Below are positions 3,201-5,429 of a stretch of DNA of 5,429 bases, in pieces. The stretch's first letter is position 1; each line of letters starts with the position of its first letter. This DNA is from CAYFZO01 sp964347615 (GTDB lineage Bacteria > Pseudomonadota > Gammaproteobacteria > Poriferisulfidales > Oxydemutatoraceae): contig CAYFZO010000056.1 in NCBI GenBank assembly GCA_964347615.1, positions 1 through 5,429 of the forward strand. Reading direction: 5' to 3'. The notes under the pieces are model-generated. The model made no database searches and was not told the DNA's origin. It worked only from the letters and a program-made list of their open reading frames with translations. The position numbers and the translations under genes are program-made.

Positions 3201-5429
3201 CCTTGACGTCGAGGTGGCGGCGGATTCGGAGGCGGTCATCGGAAGTACCGTTCAAGTCACCTCGACGGTGTTGGAGAGTCTCCTGGTGGAAGTCGGCGTT
3301 GACGGCCGGTCTCGTGTAACGCTTGAGGCGACGACGCCCCGGGTGTTCATCAGATTCGCCCCCGCTCCTTTGGAACTGGGTCTGGGCACAAGCGAGACGG
3401 TGACGCTGGGTTTCGGCGGCTTTACATTGAGCGGGAGTCAGACGGCAGTGTTCGAGGTGTCGGTCGAGGGTAAAGGACTGACGCTGAAAGGCGGTGCGAG
3501 GTCTATTCCAGTGTCTTTTGCCGCGGGCGAGCGTACGACGCCGATATCGGTCATGGCTTCGGCCGATGCGGCGTCGGTCGGGCGTCTGGTGGTGGAGGTA
3601 ATCAGCGGTGTCGAGTTGGCGGGCGGCATGGAAACGGTGGCGTTGCCGATTGAAGCGTTGCAATCGGTGTCGTTGGGTTTCGATCCGGACGTGGTGCTGA
3701 TTCCGCGTAGCCGCAGCACGCAATTTGAGGTGGCGATCAAGCCGTCGTTGGTTGCGGATCGCCGGACGACGGTGACGCTGGCGATTTCAGATCCGATTTC
3801 AGACCCGATTTCAGACCCGGGGTTTTCTCAGGGTTTCAGTTTCGGCGGCGGGCGGACGCAGCATGAAATCAGGTTCGACGCGGGTAAGTCGAGCGAGACG
3901 GTCGCGGTGGTAGCGGCGTCGGCGTCCGGCTCGATGGTGTCGGTGGAGGTGGAGGTGACCGCGTCCTCGGGCGTTGATTTGGTGCCGCCGCCGAGACTGG
4001 TGCTGCAAGCGACGACGCCTCGCGCGTCCCTCGACCTTACCCCCGCCGGCGGTGCGCCCGGAGACGGGTTGGGACTGAATACGGGTGCAAGCAAAACGGT
4101 GGAGCTGAGCCTGCCCGACCTGACGCTGTCGGGCGATCACGTGGTGGAGTTCGAGGTGTCGGTCGAGGGTGAGGGGCTGAGCCTGCAAGGTGGCACGCCG
4201 ACCCCGCAAGTTCTGGGCGTACGTTTGAGTGCAAGGAGTACGACGGCGGAAGTGAGGGTGTCGGCTTCGGCCAAGGCGGGGTCGGTCGGGCGTTTGGTGG
4301 TCAGGGCGGTCGACGGTGTCGAGTTGGCGGGTGGCATGGAAACGGTGGCGTTGCCGATTCGCGTGTTGCAAGAGGTATCGTTGAGTTTCACCCCGGCGAT
4401 GGTTCAGATTCCTCGGAGCCGCAGTACGCAGTTCGAGGTGGCGATCAAGCCGTCGTTGGCTGCGGATCGCAAGACGACGGTGACGCTGGTGCTTTCAGAA
4501 CAGGGTTTCGCTTTCAATGGCGCAAGTACGCGGCGCGAAGTCGTACTCGACGCGGACAAGTCGAGCGAAATGGTCGCAGTGGCAGCGACGGCGGAGATTG
4601 GCTCGATGGTGTCGGTGGAGGTGGACGTGACCGCGACCTCGGGCGTTGCCCTGGCGCCGTCGCCGAGTCTGCCGCCGAGTTTAAGTTTGCAAGCGACGAC
4701 GCCTCGTGTGGCCATCGACCTCACCCCCGCCGGCGGCGCACCTGGAGACGGGTTGGTACTGAATACGGGTACGGACAAGGTGGTGACGTTGAGCCTGCCG
4801 GACTTGACGCCGTCGGGCGACCACGTGGTGGAGTTCGAGGTGTCGGTCGAGGGTGAAGGACTGACGCTGGAAGGCGAGGTGCGGCTGATTCGGGTGTCTT
4901 TTGCCGCGGGCGAGCGTACGACGCCGATATCGGTCATGGCTTCGGCCGATGCGGCGTCGGTCGGGCGTCTGGTGGTGGAGGTAATCAGCGGTGTCGAGTT
5001 GGCGGGCGGCATGGAGACGGCGTCGTTGCCGATTCGCGTGTTGCAAGAGGTGTCGTTGAGTTTCACTCCGGCGGTGGTTCAGGTTCCTCGGGGCCGCAGC
5101 ACACAGTTCAAGATGATAATCAAGCCGTCGTTGGTTGCGGATCGCAGGACGACGGTGACGCTGACGCTTTCAGACCCAGGGTTTTATCAGGGTTTCGCTT
5201 TCGTCGGCGGGAGTACGCAGCGTGAGGTCGTCACGTTCGACGCGGACAAATCGAGCGAGACGGTCGTGGTGGCAGCGACGGCGACGCCCGGCTCGATGGC
5301 GTCGGTGTCGGTGGACGCGACCGTGACCTCGGGCGTTGCCTTGGCGCCGCCGCCGAGTTTAAGTTTGCAAGTGACGGTGCCTCGTGCGGTTCTCGACCTC
5401 ATCCCCGCCGGCGGTGCGTCCGGAGACGA
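1..5429 (+). CDS. Giant repeat-rich surface protein with LRR and Ig-like modules, open at both ends
   Basis: Frame 1 is uninterrupted for the whole window: 1809 codons plus two bases, with no in-frame TAA, TAG or TGA. The TTG at base 1 is an internal leucine of a leucine-rich repeat, not a start. The visible order is leucine-rich repeats (1-96), a beta domain with Cys183 and Cys193 (about 97-204), a FSE/LVFRY module (about 205-334), seven divergent Ig-like modules (335-1113) and a two-module tandem array (1114 to the end). The protein is rich in Val, Thr, Ser, Gly and Ala, poor in Lys and Trp (Trp201, 430 and 733 only), and shows no membrane-spanning stretch. I saw no enzyme motif, RTX nonapeptide or sortase signal. 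This composition fits a secreted or surface-anchored, extended adhesin-like protein; the binding role is inference. Signal peptide and anchor would lie outside the window. The reading frame is certain; the cellular role is not. Confidence 0.95.
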   Translation, partial: MPAGTFAGLGELRELDLSGNRLAALPADVFAGLDKLTALSLSGNYLTALPAGTFAGLGALEHLRLNDNRFARLSTGVFRGLSNLDALRLGDNPGAEFELTMHFEPVARARSNRTLSLRATLREGAPYRLRAGVVVSDAEIRGLPDGVVTIPAGEAHSETFLVSPTGRSPTLTFVALSSPPLSCDFGRRVDGQCFSGFTVDWDTEFSLDDDVDPNVSGVTVEVGKEAVAHVHFSERTFVIPSADGRNPTLSLEMGGEERVAVYDEDLSSSDTLVFRYAPRSDDEDLRGVVVSDGGLVLNGASITDLADNSADLSYFDSLTPDDYSVEVSAAAVRREVELAFSPGTVDVNPGGRVAFTLETIPAFRAGESATVTLTASPGISLASAEDDAEGTAEDGAGEVLTLHLDGETTRREVSVSMAGAARSGLVTAAWESFSGFEPVPPRSSLAVNPVSVTFTPGTVSLEQGSSVVVSVATVPELSPGQSAMVVLTVQAGLSFGDGGRAVTLHLDGATTRREVRVGANLDAPPGEIGITAALSGSGFAPADEQPPLSVNVTLRVVSVSVEFDVVAEAVLTVSDDAEVTLRLGETSGLYPGEVLEFIVTIEGSGLDVSRQNLSLTASGSATVLIFARTPGARGTLTVTSARPSAVRLGETALPVRVERDLRLSFDPAEVVLRAGGLPAVVALTLERNDLLEPDETVVVTLTPSPGLEVTSESGESLTLVSLGHGAGVTTRVWVSANRDAHYATSDVERLGVAASALPDNSRAAETTLRVMVEQREIRVSFKPGRITLVRGGASVTVMMRTEPELQSGEALVVSLSATDVAVVSPTGPVTLTPANDVVPVTVKAPRRSSVFDVVFATLDASASSLGNARVTTEPLMVDVVRSVNLSLSDLAGQDLVRFVAGETTEVRVTTDPVLEGDERVTVTLSVDPRLSLESAGSALIDGNALVLSAMNPGATIAVTAEIPDLDLVDGVSASGAGENVSVAAAASLRVITDAAAEVALVLSPSPVVEVQQGGNTTLRVTTDPQLGMGQITTVLLVIEPDDVGLSFVTGAGVSSNTTVRLGQGRLFLDVEVAADSEAVIGSTVQVTSTVLESLLVEVGVDGRSRVTLEATTPRVFIRFAPAPLELGLGTSETVTLGFGGFTLSGSQTAVFEVSVEGKGLTLKGGARSIPVSFAAGERTTPISVMASADAASVGRLVVEVISGVELAGGMETVALPIEALQSVSLGFDPDVVLIPRSRSTQFEVAIKPSLVADRRTTVTLAISDPISDPISDPGFSQGFSFGGGRTQHEIRFDAGKSSETVAVVAASASGSMVSVEVEVTASSGVDLVPPPRLVLQATTPRASLDLTPAGGAPGDGLGLNTGASKTVELSLPDLTLSGDHVVEFEVSVEGEGLSLQGGTPTPQVLGVRLSARSTTAEVRVSASAKAGSVGRLVVRAVDGVELAGGMETVALPIRVLQEVSLSFTPAMVQIPRSRSTQFEVAIKPSLAADRKTTVTLVLSEQGFAFNGASTRREVVLDADKSSEMVAVAATAEIGSMVSVEVDVTATSGVALAPSPSLPPSLSLQATTPRVAIDLTPAGGAPGDGLVLNTGTDKVVTLSLPDLTPSGDHVVEFEVSVEGEGLTLEGEVRLIRVSFAAGERTTPISVMASADAASVGRLVVEVISGVELAGGMETASLPIRVLQEVSLSFTPAVVQVPRGRSTQFKMIIKPSLVADRRTTVTLTLSDPGFYQGFAFVGGSTQREVVTFDADKSSETVVVAATATPGSMASVSVDATVTSGVALAPPPSLSLQVTVPRAVLDLIPAGGASGD
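289..612 (+). other. Beta-rich domain after the LRRs, with the only cysteine pair (residues about 97-204)
   Basis: After the LRR cap the protein turns to alternating hydrophobic strands (TLSLRATLREGAP, LRAGVVVSDAEI, DGVVTIPAGEAHSETF, TLTFVAL). The pattern 'LREGAP...GVVTIPAGEAHSETFLVSP' resembles the Calx-beta or Ig-like domain I recall directly after LRRs in large bacterial surface proteins, where a variable strand is followed by 'IPAG...E...TV'. Cys183 (base 547) and Cys193 (base 583) are nine residues apart and are the only cysteines in the 1809 visible residues, so they could close a disulfide loop after export. The domain boundaries are approximate and the family assignment is tentative. 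Confidence 0.55.
613..1002 (+). other. FSE / LVFRY surface module (residues about 205-334)
   Basis: The segment begins with an acidic stretch (LDDDVDPNVSG) and then shows in order GVTVEVGKEAVAHVHFSE, NPTLSLEMGG, VAVYDEDLSSSDTLVFRY, an acidic SDDEDLRGVVV, GLVLNGASITDLADNSADLSY. This matches a recurring module of bacterial surface proteins I recall as 'VTFSE...PxLxLxxG...AxYxxGxGTxxLxFxY...D.D..GI.I....L.LNGG.I.D.AGN.A.L', related to the SwmB-type repeats found in swimming-motility and adhesin proteins. Clustered aspartates at 208-211 and 281-284 are plausible calcium ligands between sandwich domains. The pattern match is strong; the family name is from memory, and the calcium role is inference. 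It occurs once and forms the junction between head and Ig-like stalk. Confidence 0.65.
1003..1344 (+). repeat. Ig-like module D1 (residues 335-448), with acidic insertion
   Basis: This is the first module of the long stalk. It opens with VELAFSPGTVDVNPGGRVAF, continues with IPAFRAGESATVTLTASPG, and closes with a loop and the hallmark GETTRREVSV. It is clearly paralogous to the next module, including at DNA level around the LHLDG...TTRREV segment. Compared with that neighbour it carries an acidic insertion of about nine residues near 383-399 (SAEDDAEGTAEDGAGEV). A proline-containing linker (FEPVPPRSS) leads to the next module. The Ig-like beta-sandwich fold is inferred from strand periodicity. 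Confidence 0.75.
1345..1671 (+). repeat. Ig-like module D2 (residues 449-557)
   Basis: The module begins VSVTFTPGTVSLEQGSSVVV, followed by VPELSPGQSAMVVLTVQ, then LHLDGATTRREVRVG. The DNA around the LHLDG segment (about 1504-1550) is close to that of D1 (about 1198-1245), so the pair derives from a local duplication. The TTRREV hallmark is shared with the B-type modules of the 3' array (STRREV, STQREV). The linker FAPADEQPPLS separates it from D3. Confidence 0.75.
1672..3339 (+). repeat. Five divergent Ig-like modules D3-D7 (residues 558-1113)
   Basis: Module starts, estimated from the recurring first strand, are residues 558, 660, 776, 882 and 997 (spacing 102, 116, 106, 115, then 117 to the next array). 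Openings are SVEFDVVAE, LRLSFDPAEVVLRAGG, IRVSFKPGRITLVRGG, VNLSLSDLAGQDLVRFVAGE and ALVLSPSPVVEVQQGG. D4-D7 share a strand-turn-strand core such as VRVTTDPVLEGDERVTVTL in D6 and LRVTTDPQLGMGQITTVLL in D7. D3 differs: its core VLEFIVTIEGSGLDVS matches the A-type modules downstream. DNA similarity among these five is low by eye, so they are older than the 3' array. They are likely stalk modules; no catalytic or metal motif is apparent. Confidence 0.72.
3511..3632 (+). repeat. 122-bp exact repeat, copy 1 (in A1)
   Basis: This stretch, encoding VSFAAGERTTPISVMASADA through the GVELAGGM segment, is base-for-base identical to 4894-5015, including all synonymous positions. The flanks diverge at once on both sides (upstream GGTCTATTCCA against CGGCTGATTCGG; downstream GAAACGGTGG against GAGACGGCGT). 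The corresponding part of unit 2 is much less similar. Confidence 0.92.
3784..3819 (+). repeat. 12-bp tandem triplication encoding ISDP x3
   Basis: Three consecutive 12-base units, ATTTCAGAYCCG, encode Ile-Ser-Asp-Pro three times (residues 1262-1273) in B1. The last two copies are identical and the first differs by one silent base (GAT for GAC). The equivalent place in B3 has a single SDP, and B2 has none. Because the unit length is a multiple of three, copy changes keep the frame. It looks like a slippage expansion in a surface loop between two strands. Confidence 0.93.
4021..4704 (+). repeat. Two-module tandem repeat, unit 2 (A2 residues 1341-1457, B2 1458-1568)
   Basis: The unit is 228 residues (684 bp). 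A2 opens PRASLDLTPAGGAPGDG and includes VVEFEVSVEGEGLSLQG; B2 opens EVSLSFTPAMVQIPRSRSTQ, with ASTRREVVLDADKSS. The 35 bp at 4138-4172 are identical to unit 3 (4822-4856), but the following A segment (about 4210-4310, RLSARSTTAEVRVSASAKAG) differs clearly from units 1 and 3. B2 is short in the SDPGF...GF segment, reading SEQGFAFNG, and has a four-residue addition (SPSLPPSL) near its C-terminal linker. Confidence 0.92.
4705..5382 (+). repeat. Two-module tandem repeat, unit 3 (A3 residues 1569-1682, B3 1683-1794)
   Basis: The unit is 226 residues (678 bp). A3 opens PRVAIDLTPAGGAPGDG and carries VVEFEVSVEGEGLTLEG and then VSFAAGERTTPISVMASADA, encoded by DNA identical to unit 1. B3 opens EVSLSFTPAVVQVPRGRSTQ, then SDPGFYQGFAFVGGSTQREV and DADKSSETVVVAATATPGS. 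It lacks the ISDP triplication of unit 1 and the SPSLP addition of unit 2, so it may be nearest the ancestral length. Confidence 0.92.
4894..5015 (+). repeat. 122-bp exact repeat, copy 2 (in A3)
   Basis: This is the partner of 3511-3632, direct orientation, 1383 bp apart. Both copies occupy the same place in the A module and the same codon phase, so exchange between them keeps the reading frame. Confidence 0.92.
5383..5429 (+). repeat. Start of tandem repeat unit 4 (A4, cut by window end)
   Basis: The last 15 residues (PRAVLDLIPAGGASGD region) match the openings of A2 and A3 with a few substitutions, in phase and at the expected spacing. The array therefore continues beyond the window by at least one A module, and the gene is longer than what is seen. 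Confidence 0.88.

Larger units (their letters stand above)
3340..4020 (+). repeat. Two-module tandem repeat, unit 1 (A1 residues 1114-1221, B1 1222-1340)
   Basis: This is the first and most divergent unit of a 3' array with a period of about 227 residues; it is 227 residues (681 bp). A1 opens PRVFIRFAPAPLELGLGTSE and lacks the six residues that form the glycine-rich PAGGAPGD loop of later A modules. B1 opens SVSLGFDPDVVLIPRSRSTQ and contains a 12-bp triplication (ISDP three times). The two length changes nearly cancel, so the period looks constant. Its second half of A (3511-3632) is identical in DNA to unit 3. The B1 hallmark reads GRTQHEIRF, weaker than in B2 and B3. Confidence 0.9.

Noticed and set aside
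3340..5429. CRISPR array or mobile-element repeats
   Set aside because: The period is about 680 bp, copies are imperfect, all length changes are multiples of three and the frame is continuous: these are coding domain repeats. No transposase, terminal inverted repeats or target duplications are visible.
1..5429. RTX calcium repeats, sortase signal, autotransporter or catalytic domain
   Set aside because: I looked for GGxGxD-type nonapeptides, LPxTG and enzyme signatures and found none; these could lie beyond the window.
3340..5429. Diversity-generating retroelement variable region
   Set aside because: No reverse transcriptase or template repeat is visible, and differences between units are not concentrated at adenine positions by eye.

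Overview
The window lies inside one very large protein-coding gene. Reading frame 1 of the + strand has no stop codon from base 1 to base 5429 (1809 complete codons plus two bases). It begins inside a leucine-rich-repeat unit and ends inside an immunoglobulin-like repeat, so neither the start codon, signal peptide, promoter, stop codon nor terminator is present. The DNA is GC-rich with a strong preference for G or C at third codon positions and no introns, which points to a bacterium. The lineage cannot be fixed. I associate this order of domains (leucine-rich repeats, a short beta domain, a 'FSE...LVFRY' module, then a long beta-sandwich array) with large surface proteins of uncultured and marine Gram-negative bacteria, but that is recollection, not a search result.

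Layout by residue of the visible protein: 1-96, four 24-residue leucine-rich repeats and their cap; about 97-204, a beta-rich domain holding the only two cysteines; about 205-334, a module with the FSE / FRY / LNG pattern; 335-1113, seven divergent Ig-like modules of 102-117 residues; 1114-1809, a much younger tandem array in which two alternating Ig-like modules (A and B) form a unit of about 227 residues (678-684 bp), present three times and starting a fourth.

The modules probably act together as one secreted, rod-like surface protein: leucine-rich repeats as a likely binding head and the Ig-like array as a stalk. The adhesin role is inferred from architecture. The points most worth a second look are the mosaic DNA identity among the 3' units (including a 122-bp exact match between units 1 and 3 that skips unit 2), small in-frame length changes, and the presence upstream of likely relatives of both A and B. 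No second gene, RNA gene, mobile element or CRISPR array is visible. The long antisense open frames look like by-products of codon bias.
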